DNA of 64,000 nt from Hymenobacter siberiensis (GCF_018967845.1 NZ_JAHLZZ010000001.1:1550001-1614000); one strand, 5' to 3'; shown: positions 31,779 to 41,744, counted from the first letter of the stretch. Translations and numbers: made by a program. Notes: generated from the sequence alone by a model not told the origin.

Positions 31779-31849
31779 GGGTAGGCCTTTGAGAATTTTG
31801 CGAGAGTATAAAAAGCAGTTTGTGTCCCGTTGTGCCGATTGGCCGGGGG

Positions 31850-33721
31850 CTAACCGATTTTCTTGCCCGCCATGGCTTGCTGAATGGAAATGTTCATCAC
31901 GCGCTCGGCATAGGGGCGGGTCAGCTCATCGAGCTCGTCCATGGTTTTCAGAATGGGGTCGCGCTCAGTGCTGGCCAGCGCGGCTTGCACGATGGCTACC
32001 TGGGCTGCGGTGGCAGTCAGCTCAGTTTCGGTGAGGTGCTGGCGGTTTTTGCGGGTGAAATTACTCACCTGGTACAACAGCTGCTCGGCGGCGGTGCGGG
32101 CTTCGATGAGCAAGCGCGCGGCTACATCGTCCTTGGCATTCACCAGCGAATCCATCAGCATCTGCTCCACTTGCTCATCGGTGAGGCCGTACTGGGGCTT
32201 TATTTCCACCTGCTGGCGCGTGTTGGAGCGCAGCTCGATGGCTTCCACTTGCAGGATGCCATCGGCGTTCAGCAGGAAGTTCACATCGACCTTGGGCAGG
32301 CCGGCGGGCATGGCCGGGATGCCAGTGAGGATGAATTCGCCCAGCTTGCGGTTCTGGCTCACGAGGTCGCGCTCGCCTTGGTACACGGCGATTTTCAGGT
32401 TCACCTGCCCATCCACGCTGGTGGTGTACTGGCGGCCGGCCTTGGTTGGGATTTTCGAGTTGCGCGGGATAATTGGGTCCAGCAGGCCGCCCAGCGTTTC
32501 GATGCCCAGCGTGAGCGGCGTCACATCGAGCAGCAGCACGTCGCGCCGGTTGCCGGCCAAAATATCGGCCTGAATGGCTGCGCCCAGGGCCACCACCTCA
32601 TCCGGATTCAGCGAGTTATTAGCCGGCTGTCCGAAGAACTCCGAAACCGCGTCGTACACCAGCGGCACGCGGGTGGAGCCGCCTACCAGCAGTACGGCAT
32701 CCAGTTTGGTTTCGAGCTTAGCATCGGCCAGGGCCTGGCGGCAGGCGGCAATGGTGCGGTCCACCAGCGGGCGAATCAGCGCATCGAATTGCGTGCGGGT
32801 AAGCGTAACGGGGATGTTGCGGCCGGCCTCATCGGTGAGGTGGGTCGTAAAATCGTCGTGCTGGCTGAGGTATTTCTTGGCTATCTCGGCGGCCAGGCGC
32901 AGCTGCTGCTGCAGGTGCGGGTTGGTGTGGAAGGTATCCGAAAGGCCGAAGGTGGCCGTCCAATGGTCCACCACGGCGCGGTCGAGGTCGTCGCCCCCGA
33001 GGTAGGTGTCGCCGTTGGTGCTCAGTACCTCAAAAATGCCCTGCTGAATGCGCAGAATGCTGATATCGAAGGTGCCGCCGCCGAGGTCGTACACGGCCAC
33101 GGTTTTCTCCTCGTCGGGGTCGAGGCCGATGCCGTAGGCCAGGGCCGCCGCCGTAGGCTCGTTCACGATGCGCAGCACTTCGAGGCCGGCCAGACGGCCC
33201 GCATCACGCGTGGCCTGGCGCTGCGAGTCGTTGAAATAAGCCGGCACGGTGATAACGGCGCGGTTTACCGGGGTTTTGAGGGCGTGCTCGGCGCGGGCCC
33301 GCAGCTCCCGCAGGATATCCGCCGAAAGCTCAATAGGGGAGAAGAACCGGTCATCGACCCGGATTTTTACCAAGCCTTCGGAATTATCGTCGATAACCTT
33401 GTAGCCGAGCTGGCTGGCGTGCTGGCCCAGGTCGCGGTAGCTTTTGCCCAGCAGGCGCTTCACGGAGTAGATGGTGCGCTGCGGGTCGGTGAGGAGGTAC
33501 TCACGCGCCGCAGCCCCGATGATGGGGTCGGCCCCATCGGCGGGAAAATGTACCACCGATGGCACAATGGTGCCCCGGCCCAAATCATTGATGGCGGCGG
33601 GCTGGCGGCTTTCGGGGTGCACGTAGGCCACAAGGCTATTGGTGGTGCCCAGGTCGATGCCGACAATGATTTCTTCCTGCTGAAAGCTGCCGGTGGCCAG
33701 ATTGATTGATACTGTAGCCAT
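31850..33721 (-). CDS. hscA: Hsp70 chaperone, HscA-like
   Basis: This 623-residue Hsp70 has the nucleotide-binding signatures [22 protein letters not shown] and [10 protein letters not shown] and a complete substrate-binding domain ([12 protein letters not shown]). The N-terminal lead [17 protein letters not shown] and the lack of a DnaK-type Gly-rich tail fit the Fe-S assembly chaperone HscA rather than DnaK. No iscU or hscB is in the window, so the name rests on sequence form. The gene has a likely promoter at 33789-33796. Confidence 0.75.
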   Translation of the reverse strand: MATVSINLATGSFQQEEIIVGIDLGTTNSLVAYVHPESRQPAAINDLGRGTIVPSVVHFPADGADPIIGAAAREYLLTDPQRTIYSVKRLLGKSYRDLGQHASQLGYKVIDDNSEGLVKIRVDDRFFSPIELSADILRELRARAEHALKTPVNRAVITVPAYFNDSQRQATRDAGRLAGLEVLRIVNEPTAAALAYGIGLDPDEEKTVAVYDLGGGTFDISILRIQQGIFEVLSTNGDTYLGGDDLDRAVVDHWTATFGLSDTFHTNPHLQQQLRLAAEIAKKYLSQHDDFTTHLTDEAGRNIPVTLTRTQFDALIRPLVDRTIAACRQALADAKLETKLDAVLLVGGSTRVPLVYDAVSEFFGQPANNSLNPDEVVALGAAIQADILAGNRRDVLLLDVTPLTLGIETLGGLLDPIIPRNSKIPTKAGRQYTTSVDGQVNLKIAVYQGERDLVSQNRKLGEFILTGIPAMPAGLPKVDVNFLLNADGILQVEAIELRSNTRQQVEIKPQYGLTDEQVEQMLMDSLVNAKDDVAARLLIEARTAAEQLLYQVSNFTRKNRQHLTETELTATAAQVAIVQAALASTERDPILKTMDELDELTRPYAERVMNISIQQAMAGKKIG

Positions 33722-34051
33722 ATAAACGAGGGGCTACCACTACCGGTAACCCGAAAAATGAAAATAAAAGGTGCCAAAAAGCGCGTTGCAAAAGTACGGG
33801 GTAAAGCCCGCCCTCCTGTGGGATGGTAAAGGGCCTCAAAGCATATGAACAGGACTTGCCAAAATCTTATTGAACTATTATTAGAAAAATCAAAACCGAA
33901 GTTGCGAGTCTGAACGTAGAGAAAGAACAGCTGTGTAGTCAAGCTCGAAAAGGCCACATGACATAAGGTTTTGATGGTTGTACAGTCTAGCTTACAATTC
34001 ATTTCAGGTTTCCTTACACCACACCTCCAACCCATTTCCCAAAAGTTTTTT
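33722..34051. other. Divergent intergenic region hscA / DUF4331
   Basis: These 330 bases hold no gene. A minus-strand -7 box (33789-33796) serves hscA. AT-rich sequence from 33840 precedes the DUF4331 gene, and TTTTG near 33972 followed by TAcaATTC is at best a weak plus-strand promoter. Confidence 0.55.
33789..33796 (-). promoter_or_regulatory. -7 box of the hscA promoter
   Basis: On the minus strand the sequence is TActTTTG, 67 nt before the ATG. No matching -33 TTG was found at 19-22 nt. Confidence 0.5.
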
Positions 34052-36223
34052 ATGAAAAATTTACTTACTCGTCCTCTGTTCCAGGCTGCTCTGCTCGCAA
34101 CCGCGGCAGGAGGTGTGGTGGCCCTAAGCAGCCAGCACAACACGCTGGAGGCCTCCAGCCACCGCGAAGCTCCGCTCATCGCCGACGACCCGTTGGCTGA
34201 TAACACCGACCTGTACGCCTTCCGTAGCCCCGACTCGCCTAACAACGACGGTGCCGCCAGCGTAACCATCATTGCCAACTACATTCCGTTGGAGCTGCCC
34301 CAGGGCGGACCTAACTACAACACCTTCGGCGAGAACATCCGCTACGAAATTCACGTGAAAAACAACTCGGCTACGGCCGGCGACGACATCACGTACCGTT
34401 TCACGTTCACCCGTGCCAACCAGGACCCCACCACGTTCTTCAATATCCGTCTGGGTATGCAGAACCTGAAGACTACTTACATCGTCGAAAAAAGCGTAGG
34501 TGGTGGTGCTTTCACCAACGTAACCGTGGGTACAGGCATCGTACCTCCCCCCAACGTCGGCCCGCGCTCCATCAATGGTGCTGCTGGCTTGAATCAGGCG
34601 GCCACGTATGCTACGTTGATGAACAACGCCATCATGACGCTGCCGGACGGTACCAAAATCTTCTGCGGTGCCACCGACGACCCGTTCTTTGCTGACCTGG
34701 GCGGCATCTTCGACCTGGGCGGCATTCGTGCCCCCGGCGCAGCCCGCGATGGCCTCGCTCGCAAGAACACCCACGCCATTGCGCTGCAAATTCCGGTAAC
34801 GGTGCTGGCCAAGACGGGCACTGCTGCCCTGACCAGCGCAACCAACATTCTCGATTCCAACTACATCATCGGTGTGTGGGCTTCGGCCAGCCGTCCGGCT
34901 ACCCGGGTACTTTCGGCCACGGGTGCTGCGTCTACCGTATCGGGCAACTATGTGCAGGTATCGCGCATCGGCATGCCTTTGCTGAACGAAGTAATCAACC
35001 CCATCGGAGCTAAGGATGCCTGGAACGCGGGCACTCCTTACGCCGAGGTTGCCGCTACGGACGAATACCTGTCGAACCCGGAGCTGGGCCTGTACATGGC
35101 CGATAACACGCCTTCGGCTACGACGGCTCCCAAGCCGGCTGGCCAGACTTACTACGGGGAGGCGGTACCGGGCCTCGGCCCGCTGCGTATTCAGAGCAAG
35201 TCGCTGGCCGGCACCGCCGGTCTGCCCCCTGCTGGTTTCGACTTCCGCAACGGTGCTGCCGGCCTGAGCGGCCTGGCTGGCCAGGCTGTCCTGAACGGCA
35301 CGGCGCTGGCCACTACTGGTCCTGCTCCTTATGGCGCGTACCTGCTACGTGCCGGCAAGCCGCGCTCGGTCGATATCCTGCCGATTTTCCATACTGGTGT
35401 ACCCAATTACCCTCCTTATCAGCTGGCAACCGGCAAAAACGGTAACCCGCTGGCCGCTGGCAAGCCCTTCATCAACAACTTCCTGTTGGTGGGTGGCTCG
35501 GCAAGCAACCCCGGTGGCGACATGCTGCGCCTGAACATGGCCGTACCGCCTACGGCTCGTAACTCGGCTAACTTCAGCTCGGAAGGCCTGCTGGCCGCCG
35601 CTGTACTGGGCCTGACGAACACGACCTACAACGGCAGCACGGCCGTGCAGAACATCCCCAACATGGACGGCTTCCCGAACGGTCGTCGCCTCGAGGATGA
35701 CGTGACCCGCATCGAGCTGCAAGCCGTGGGTGGTGTGGTACTGGCCGCCATCGGCCTGTGGTACGACGACTACGCTGCTGGCTCCGCTAACCCCGTTACC
35801 CCACAGTTGGGCAACGTGCTGACCTTCAACGCTGGCGTAACTGCCAACGATACGACGTTCAAAGCTGCGTTCCCGTACTCGCAGACGCCCTGGAGCGGCA
35901 CCAATGCTCAGCGCATAGCTCTGGCTCAGCGTGCTTCGGGCCTCGGCCTGTCGCCTAATCTGACCGTGGCTCAGGCCTACCCCAACCCCTTCGCCGACCG
36001 CACCACGCTGCGCTTTGAGCTGCCTACCAAAGGCACGATGAGCATTGTTATCAGCGACGTGGCTGGCCGCAAGGTGGCTACTATTGCCAAGGACAAATCC
36101 TTCGGCGCAGGTGCCAACGAGTTGGTATGGACGCCGGGCCGCGATGTGGCTCCCGGCCAGTACATCGCGACGCTGTACAACGGTAGCACCGTGGTACAAT
36201 CGGTACGCATCGAGCGCCAGTAA
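34052..36223 (+). CDS. DUF4331 protein with T9SS sorting domain
   Basis: The 723-residue product has a signal peptide (residues 1 to about 27), then a DUF4331 domain starting SSHREAPLIADDPLADNTDL and including DLYAFRSPDSP. It ends with a type A T9SS sorting domain (AYPNPFADRTTLRFELPTKG to VQSVRIERQ), so it should cross the outer membrane and become surface-attached or released. DUF4331 function is unknown. I start at the ATG at 34052; the frame extends upstream but without a better signal peptide. A terminator at 36244 precedes the TPR gene. Confidence 0.88.
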   Translation: MKNLLTRPLFQAALLATAAGGVVALSSQHNTLEASSHREAPLIADDPLADNTDLYAFRSPDSPNNDGAASVTIIANYIPLELPQGGPNYNTFGENIRYEIHVKNNSATAGDDITYRFTFTRANQDPTTFFNIRLGMQNLKTTYIVEKSVGGGAFTNVTVGTGIVPPPNVGPRSINGAAGLNQAATYATLMNNAIMTLPDGTKIFCGATDDPFFADLGGIFDLGGIRAPGAARDGLARKNTHAIALQIPVTVLAKTGTAALTSATNILDSNYIIGVWASASRPATRVLSATGAASTVSGNYVQVSRIGMPLLNEVINPIGAKDAWNAGTPYAEVAATDEYLSNPELGLYMADNTPSATTAPKPAGQTYYGEAVPGLGPLRIQSKSLAGTAGLPPAGFDFRNGAAGLSGLAGQAVLNGTALATTGPAPYGAYLLRAGKPRSVDILPIFHTGVPNYPPYQLATGKNGNPLAAGKPFINNFLLVGGSASNPGGDMLRLNMAVPPTARNSANFSSEGLLAAAVLGLTNTTYNGSTAVQNIPNMDGFPNGRRLEDDVTRIELQAVGGVVLAAIGLWYDDYAAGSANPVTPQLGNVLTFNAGVTANDTTFKAAFPYSQTPWSGTNAQRIALAQRASGLGLSPNLTVAQAYPNPFADRTTLRFELPTKGTMSIVISDVAGRKVATIAKDKSFGAGANELVWTPGRDVAPGQYIATLYNGSTVVQSVRIERQ

Positions 36224-36243
36224 TCGGCACTAGAAGCTAATTG

Positions 36244-36292
36244 AAAAGAGCCGTCGTTTAGTCCTTGTCTGGACTGGCGGCGGCTCTTTCTT
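36244..36292 (+). terminator. Terminator after the DUF4331 gene
   Basis: AAAGAGCCG (36245) pairs with CGGCTCTTT (36281-36289), with an inner stem and a short T-rich tail. Confidence 0.65.
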
Positions 36293-36341
36293 TAGGCGTT
36301 ATTTTTACGGCTACTCCTCCACTCTGTCATCTTTCTCTGTC

Positions 36342-37670
36342 TTGAAAAAGTACTTATACCCCAGTCTATTAGTCGTTTTCGGCGTAATGGCGGCCGCCAT
36401 TTTTTTCTTTAAAAAGCCGGAGGTTCGCACGCCGGAGCTGAAAGACCGGCGCGGTAGCCTGTCGGTTGGCAACGAATGGCTGAACACCAAAGCGGCCATT
36501 GAGGGCCTGCTGGCTAAGCTGCGCACTAACCCCAAGGACCAGAAGAGCCGCCTGCTGCTGGCCCAGGCCTACATGCAGGAGGGCCGCGTGACCGGCGACC
36601 ACCCGTATTACGACGGCGCCGCCATGAACCTGCTGGAGCAGGTGCTGGCCGCCGAGCCCGAAAACTTTGAGGCCCTGTGCTGCAAAGCCTCGCTCTGCCT
36701 CACGCAGCACCACTTCGCCCAGGGCCTCGGCATTGCCGAGCAGGCCCAGAAGCTCAACCCCAACAGCGGCTTCGTGTATGGCCTGCTGACCGACGCCAAT
36801 GTGGAAATGGGCCATTACGAGGAAGCCATTAAAATGGCCGACAAGATGAACCAGGTGCGCCCCGACCTGCCGGCCTACGCCCGGGTGAGCTACCTGCGCG
36901 AGATTTACGGCGACGTGCCCGGGGCCATTCAGGCTATGGATATGGCCGCCAAAGCCGGCTACATTGGCCTGGAGCAAACCGAATGGACTCGCGTGGCCCT
37001 CGGCCACCTCTACGAAGTGAGCGGCGACACGGCTCGTGCCCGGGGCTACTACCTCATGGCCCTGGCGGCCCGCCCCGGCTACGCGTATGCGCTGGCCGGC
37101 CTTGGCCGCATGGCGGCGGCCCGCAAGGATTACCCGCGTGCCATCAAGCTGTATCAGGAAGCCCGTATCACGGTGAAAGACTATGCTTTTGCCGATGAGC
37201 TGACCGACCTGTACCGCCAGAACGGCCAGCCCGACGAAGCTGATAAAATGGCCAAGGAGTCCATCGATATGTTGGCCAATGCCGCCAAGGAGGCCGACAG
37301 CAACGAGGAGATGGGCCACTATGCTGATCGCGAGTTGGCTTACGCCTACCTGAAAACCAATGAGTTGGACAAGGCCCTGGAGCACGCTAAAATAGAGTAC
37401 GCCCGCCGCCCCGACAACATCGATGTGAACGAAACTATGGCTTGGGTGCTCTACAAGCGCGGGCAGTACGCCGAAGCCCAGAAGTACATGCAGGTGGCCC
37501 GCCGCACGGGCTCGAAAAACCCGGTGCTGCTGTGCCGCGCGGGCCTCATTATGAGTAAGATGGGTAAGATGGCCGAGGGCCAGGCGCTGATTGAGAACTC
37601 GCTGAAAACCGCGCCTTACCTCAATCCTGAAGTAGAAGCGGAAGGCAAGAAGCTGCTGGCGGCGCGGTAG
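36342..37670 (+). CDS. Tetratricopeptide repeat protein, membrane-anchored
   Basis: The 442-residue product has one N-terminal membrane segment (KYLYPSLLVVFGVMAAAIFF), then TPR units through most of its length (for example LLLAQAYMQEGRV, YALAGLGRMAAARKDYPRAI, NETMAWVLYKRGQYAEAQKY). It probably scaffolds a complex on the periplasmic side. I use the TTG start at 36342, which gives a full anchor; the ATG at 36387 would remove half of it. The stop lies inside the palindrome at 37667-37751. Confidence 0.8.
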   Translation: MKKYLYPSLLVVFGVMAAAIFFFKKPEVRTPELKDRRGSLSVGNEWLNTKAAIEGLLAKLRTNPKDQKSRLLLAQAYMQEGRVTGDHPYYDGAAMNLLEQVLAAEPENFEALCCKASLCLTQHHFAQGLGIAEQAQKLNPNSGFVYGLLTDANVEMGHYEEAIKMADKMNQVRPDLPAYARVSYLREIYGDVPGAIQAMDMAAKAGYIGLEQTEWTRVALGHLYEVSGDTARARGYYLMALAARPGYAYALAGLGRMAAARKDYPRAIKLYQEARITVKDYAFADELTDLYRQNGQPDEADKMAKESIDMLANAAKEADSNEEMGHYADRELAYAYLKTNELDKALEHAKIEYARRPDNIDVNETMAWVLYKRGQYAEAQKYMQVARRTGSKNPVLLCRAGLIMSKMGKMAEGQALIENSLKTAPYLNPEVEAEGKKLLAAR

Positions 37671-37751
37671 GGTGCGGGGCTTGCCCCCGCCCGCCGTTCG
37701 CTCCATAATAATTCCGTTCAACGACGGGCGGGGGCAAGCCCCGCACCCTAC
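37667..37751. repeat. Perfect inverted repeat, GGGGCTTGCCCCCGCCCG family
   Basis: Arms 37667-37693 and 37725-37751 are exact complements (27 nt) around a 31-nt loop. The left arm supplies the TAG stop of the TPR gene and the right arm ends 2 nt before the HupE-like start codon. It is probably a dispersed palindromic element that settled at a gene end. Confidence 0.85.
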
Positions 37752-37753
37752 CT

Positions 37754-38440
37754 ATGACAACCCTTTTCCCGTTGCGAGGAATGCGTCTGCCGCGCCGCGC
37801 CCTGGTGGCCCTGCCGCTGCTGGTGGCGTTGCCAGCCGCCGCGCACGTCCTCAACACGGACCTGAGCAAGCTCTCGCGCACCGAGATTTTCTGGACTTAC
37901 CTGCAGCTAGGCTTCACGCATATCATTCCGCTCGGGTTCGACCATATTCTCTTCATCATCAGTCTCTACATTCTGGAGCCGCGCCTGAAGCCGGTGCTCA
38001 TGCAGGCCACGGCGTTTACGGTGGCGCACTCCATCACGCTGGGGCTGGCCATGTACGGGTTTATTCAGCCACCGTCGTCGGTTATCGAGCCGATTATTGC
38101 GCTGTCCATCCTGTTTGTGGCCATTGAGAACATTATTACCGACAAGCTCAACCCGTGGCGGCTTGTCATTGTGTTTGGCTTTGGGCTGGTGCACGGCATG
38201 GGCTTTGCCAGCGCCCTCACGGGCTTGGGGCTGCCGCAGAAAGACTATTTCGGCTCGCTCATTTCCTTCAATGTGGGCGTGGAGCTGGGCCAGGTTTCGG
38301 TGATATTGCTGTGCTGGGCGCTGGTAGGCCGCTGGGTGGCCGATAAGAGCTGGTACAAGCAGCGGGTCGTGATTCCGGTGTCGGTGGTTATCGGCCTGAT
38401 AGCGGCTTACTGGACCGTAGAGCGGGTGTTTTTTGCCTGA
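37754..38440 (+). CDS. HupE/UreJ family membrane protein
   Basis: The 228-residue product has a signal-like N-terminus and six to seven membrane segments. Conserved polar residues are within the membrane part: His56, Asp63 and His64 (FTHIIPLGFDHILF), His92 (VAHSITLGL) and His147 (GLVHGMGFA). Known family members act in nickel or cobalt uptake linked to hydrogenase or urease. No hydrogenase or urease gene is seen here. With the TonB receptor downstream, metal transport is a reasonable inference. Confidence 0.85.
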   Translation: MTTLFPLRGMRLPRRALVALPLLVALPAAAHVLNTDLSKLSRTEIFWTYLQLGFTHIIPLGFDHILFIISLYILEPRLKPVLMQATAFTVAHSITLGLAMYGFIQPPSSVIEPIIALSILFVAIENIITDKLNPWRLVIVFGFGLVHGMGFASALTGLGLPQKDYFGSLISFNVGVELGQVSVILLCWALVGRWVADKSWYKQRVVIPVSVVIGLIAAYWTVERVFFA

Positions 38441-38511
38441 ATAATAAATTGAAATTCGCACACCCTCGCCGGGCCTTTTCGCCGTAGATAGCGCAAGCCC
38501 ACCCCACACTC

Positions 38512-38901
38512 ATGGCCCTCCGCCCGTACTTCACGCTGCTGCTGCTGCTCAACTACCTGCTGGTAGTGGGAGCGGGCCTCGTGGAGCGCCCGGCGCGGGT
38601 GATTGACCGGCCCTTTGCCTACGTGCACAGCCACGATTGCCAACTGCGCCACACCCTGCGTCTGGGCTGTTTCGATGATTGCAACGGCGTGCAATACACC
38701 GTGAAAAAAACCGGCGAGCGGCCGCCTTTGCAACAGCTGCTTACCTCCCTCAAAGGCCTGGATACGCACTGCCTCACGGAGCTGCGGGTGGCGTTTGTAC
38801 GGCCGGTTTTTACTGCTGCCGGGGCCCGGTGGGCAGCCCGCGTAGTGGCCGTGCCCGTGGGCTATCGGGGCCAGATTGAGTTGCCGCCCCGTCGGGGATA
38901 A
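38512..38901 (+). CDS. Small Cys/His-containing exported protein, unknown
   Basis: The product (129 residues) has an N-terminal hydrophobic segment (YFTLLLLLNYLLVVGAGLV). Its mature part has a cluster of His and Cys (VHSHDCQLRHTLRLGCFDDC) and a later HCLTEL. The spacing could suit disulfides or metal binding. I do not recognise the family. It lies between the HupE-like and TonB receptor genes, in the same direction. Confidence 0.55.
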   Translation: MALRPYFTLLLLLNYLLVVGAGLVERPARVIDRPFAYVHSHDCQLRHTLRLGCFDDCNGVQYTVKKTGERPPLQQLLTSLKGLDTHCLTELRVAFVRPVFTAAGARWAARVVAVPVGYRGQIELPPRRG

Positions 38902-39047
38902 GTTGAGTTTTGGCTGCGGTTGGGTTCGATTCCAGCTGTTGCCACCGGGCGCGGCTGCTATTAGCTGGTCGTGCCACTTCCTCTTATCCAATAATCCGAC
39001 GCAGCCTGCCGGGCTACCGTGCCCGGGCGCGTTCAACTCCTCATTCC

Positions 39048-39287
39048 ATGATTTTCCGGGCCAATTCTCTCCAACCCGTAGCGGGCGCTACGGGCGTTAT
39101 CTCCCGCGTGCAGCTGCCCTCGGCGGGCCGCATTGCCAGCTCGTTGTTTGATGCGGGCAACAGCCGGACACTGCCAGCCATCAGTGAGACGGCCCTGCGC
39201 GACCAGCAGCGCGGCCACCTGGCGCAGCAGCAGGCACAGCACCGGGCGCAGTGCCGCGCCAACTGCATGAGCAAGGCCAATTTCTAG
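39048..39287 (+). CDS. Small hypothetical protein
   Basis: From the ATG at 39048 it encodes 79 residues: MIFRANSLQPVAGATGVISR, a Gln/Ala/His-rich helix (RGHLAQQQAQHRAQ), then CRANC near the C-terminus. No signal peptide is evident. The frame is open upstream to 38910 but with an unlikely sequence. Its standing as a gene rests on position and good codon use only. Confidence 0.45.
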   Translation: MIFRANSLQPVAGATGVISRVQLPSAGRIASSLFDAGNSRTLPAISETALRDQQRGHLAQQQAQHRAQCRANCMSKANF

Positions 39288-39373
39288 TCGGCCTATTCTT
39301 CCCTTTTATTCAAATGAGCTGCTGGTGGGCGGTGCTTCGGCGCCGCCAGCCAGCCGCCTTGATTTCCGACTAG

Positions 39374-41686
39374 ATGAAACAACTTCTTACTGCTTTATCG
39401 GCCTGGGGGCTTGTTCTCGGGCTGTTTTTATTGACCTGCCCGGCGCGGGCGCAGGGCACCGCCACGCTGCGCGGCACCGTGGCCGACTCCCTCTCGGGCC
39501 AGCCGCTGGCGGGCGTGAGCGTAGGGCTGCAAGGCCAGCCCGGCAGCACAGCCACCGATGCGCTGGGCAATTTTCGGCTGAGCGACCTCAAGCCCGCAGC
39601 CTACACGTTGCGGGTGGGGGCCCTCGGCTACCGCGCCCAGGCCGTGCCCGTGATGCTGAAAGCCGGCGAAACCCAGCGCCTCAACGTGCGCGTGGCCACC
39701 ACCACGCTCAGCCTGGCCGAGGTGACCGTGAGCCAGCCCCGCGACCCCAACCAGAGCCTGGCCGCCATCTTGCACATCGACCAGCTGCTGCGGCCCGTGA
39801 ACTCGGCGCAGGACTTGTTGCGCCTCGTGCCGGGCCTGTTTATTGCGCAGCACGCGGGCGGCGGCAAGGCCGAGCAAATTTTCCTGCGCGGCTTCGACTG
39901 CGACCACGGCACCGATTTCGCGGTGAGCGTGGACGGGCTGCCGGTGAACATGGTGAGCCACGCCCACGGCCAGGGCTACGCCGATTTTCACTTCGTAATT
40001 CCCGAAACGGTGGAGCAATTGAAGGTGTACAAGGGTCCTTATACGGCCCGGTTCGGCGATTTTGCCACGGCTGGCGCGGGCGAGTTCAGCACCAAAACCC
40101 GACTGGAGCACAGCCAGGTGAAGCTCGAAGTGGGCCAGTTTGCTACCCGCCGGGCGCTGGTGATGCTGGACCTGCTGGGGCCGGACCACCACCTGCTCAG
40201 CAAGCGCCCTGAAAGCGCCTACGTGGCGGCCGAGTACAACTTCACCAACTCGTATTTCGACCAGCCGCAGCACTTCAAGCGCTTCAATGGCATGGCTAAA
40301 TACACCGGCCAGCTCTCCGACAAAACGGCGCTCACGGTGCTGGGCTCGCACTTCACCTCGAACTGGGACGCCAGCGGGCAGATTCCGGAGCGCGGCATCG
40401 AGCAGGGCATTATCTCGCGCTACGGCAGCATCGACCCCACCGAGGGCGGCCGCACCAGCCGCACCAACGCCAGCGTGGTGCTCACCACCGCGCTGCCGCA
40501 CGATGCCGTGTTGCGCCAGCAGGCGTATTATTCGAAGTACGATTTCAGCCTGTTTTCCAACTTTACTTTCTTCCTGCACGACTCGATAAACGGCGACGAA
40601 ATCAACCAGACCGACGACCGGAACCTCTTCGGCTACACGGCCACGTATGAGCGCGACGACCAGCTTGGGGCGCGCGCGCTGCACAGCACGCTGGGCGTGG
40701 GCACCCGCAACGATTTCTCGACGCTGGGCCTGCGCCACACCGTGCGGCGCGAAACGCTTGATACCATCAGCACGGGCCGGCTGTTCGAGCAGAACATCAA
40801 CGTATACCTCGATGAAATCCTGACCCTGACCGACCGCCTCACGGTGAACGCGGCGGTGCGGGCCGACTTTTTCACCTTCGATTTCCGGGGCCGGCGGACT
40901 GATGAGGCCACCGGCCTAACCGCGCCGCTGGCGGGCCGCGTGGCCCGGGCCCGCGTGTCGCCCAAGCTCAACCTCTACTACCAGCTGTCGCCGGCCGTGC
41001 AGCTGTTTGCCCGTTCGGGTTTCGGCTTCCACTCGAATGATGCGCGGGGCGTGATTCAGGGCGTGAATGCCAATGTGCTGCCCCGCGCCATCGGCTCCGA
41101 AATCGGGAGCACGTTTAAACCGCTGCCCAGTCTGGTAGTGAATGCCGCCCTCTGGAGCCTGTATTTGCAGGACGAGCTGGTGTACGTGGGCGATGATGCC
41201 GTGGTGGAAAGTACCGGCCCCACCCAGCGCTACGGCCTCGATTTGTCGGTGCGCTACCAGCTGGGAAGCCGGTTGTTCCTCGATGGCGACTTCAACTACA
41301 ACCACGGCCGCCAGCTCGACGCGCCCGAAAAGGCCAACTACATTCCGCTTGCGCCCACCTTCACCAGTACCGGCGGCCTCACCTACAAAGTCCCGAAAGG
41401 CTGGAGCGGCAGCCTGCGCTACCGCCACATCGACTCCCGCCCGGCCAACGACGACGGCAGCATCCGCGCCAAAGGCTACTTCCTGCTCGATGCTGTGCTG
41501 GCCTACACCACGCCGCGCTTCCAGATTGGGACTTCGGCCGAAAACCTGTTGAACGTGGAGTGGAACCAGGCCCAGTTCGCCACCCAGACCCGCCTGCCCG
41601 CCGAGCCTGCCGTTGGCGTTGATGAGCTGCACTTCACGCCCGGCACGCCATTTTATGCGAAGCTGAATGTGAGCGTGTTTTTTTAG
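39374..41686 (+). CDS. TonB-dependent receptor with carboxypeptidase-like domain
   Basis: This 770-residue outer-membrane receptor has a signal peptide (to about residue 27, PARAQ), a carboxypeptidase D regulatory-like domain (28-115), a plug domain (about 120-230) and a beta-barrel ending in Phe. The plug is unusually His-rich: His160, His178, His196, His198 and His206 around FDCDHGTDF and VSHAHGQGYADFHF. The substrate is unknown; a metal or metal complex is plausible, given the HupE/UreJ neighbour. Confidence 0.9.
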   Translation: MKQLLTALSAWGLVLGLFLLTCPARAQGTATLRGTVADSLSGQPLAGVSVGLQGQPGSTATDALGNFRLSDLKPAAYTLRVGALGYRAQAVPVMLKAGETQRLNVRVATTTLSLAEVTVSQPRDPNQSLAAILHIDQLLRPVNSAQDLLRLVPGLFIAQHAGGGKAEQIFLRGFDCDHGTDFAVSVDGLPVNMVSHAHGQGYADFHFVIPETVEQLKVYKGPYTARFGDFATAGAGEFSTKTRLEHSQVKLEVGQFATRRALVMLDLLGPDHHLLSKRPESAYVAAEYNFTNSYFDQPQHFKRFNGMAKYTGQLSDKTALTVLGSHFTSNWDASGQIPERGIEQGIISRYGSIDPTEGGRTSRTNASVVLTTALPHDAVLRQQAYYSKYDFSLFSNFTFFLHDSINGDEINQTDDRNLFGYTATYERDDQLGARALHSTLGVGTRNDFSTLGLRHTVRRETLDTISTGRLFEQNINVYLDEILTLTDRLTVNAAVRADFFTFDFRGRRTDEATGLTAPLAGRVARARVSPKLNLYYQLSPAVQLFARSGFGFHSNDARGVIQGVNANVLPRAIGSEIGSTFKPLPSLVVNAALWSLYLQDELVYVGDDAVVESTGPTQRYGLDLSVRYQLGSRLFLDGDFNYNHGRQLDAPEKANYIPLAPTFTSTGGLTYKVPKGWSGSLRYRHIDSRPANDDGSIRAKGYFLLDAVLAYTTPRFQIGTSAENLLNVEWNQAQFATQTRLPAEPAVGVDELHFTPGTPFYAKLNVSVFF

Positions 41687-41689
41687 GTC

Positions 41690-41742
41690 GTCCCGCTGCC
41701 CGCTGGCGCGCGTCGCAGACGCGCGCCAGCGGGCAGCGGGAC
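41690..41742. repeat. Perfect 25-nt palindrome after the TonB receptor gene
   Basis: Arms 41690-41714 and 41718-41742 are exact complements around the loop GCA, with core CTGGCGCGCGTC. It starts 3 nt after the stop codon. It is separate from the terminator that follows at 41745. Confidence 0.85.
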
Positions 41743-41744
41743 TC

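Noticed and set aside
31820..33709. Long open frame of 629 codons antisense to the HscA-like gene
   Set aside because: It is a GC-rich shadow of a clear Hsp70 gene. The product is His/Val/Gly-rich with no domain.
33971..34051. Upstream extension of the DUF4331 protein
   Set aside because: The extra 27 residues have no signal features, whereas the ATG at 34052 begins a normal signal peptide.
39325..40212. Alternative plus-strand frame of 295 codons within the TonB receptor gene
   Set aside because: The receptor frame has a signal peptide, plug and barrel. This one is Arg/Ala/Pro-rich noise.
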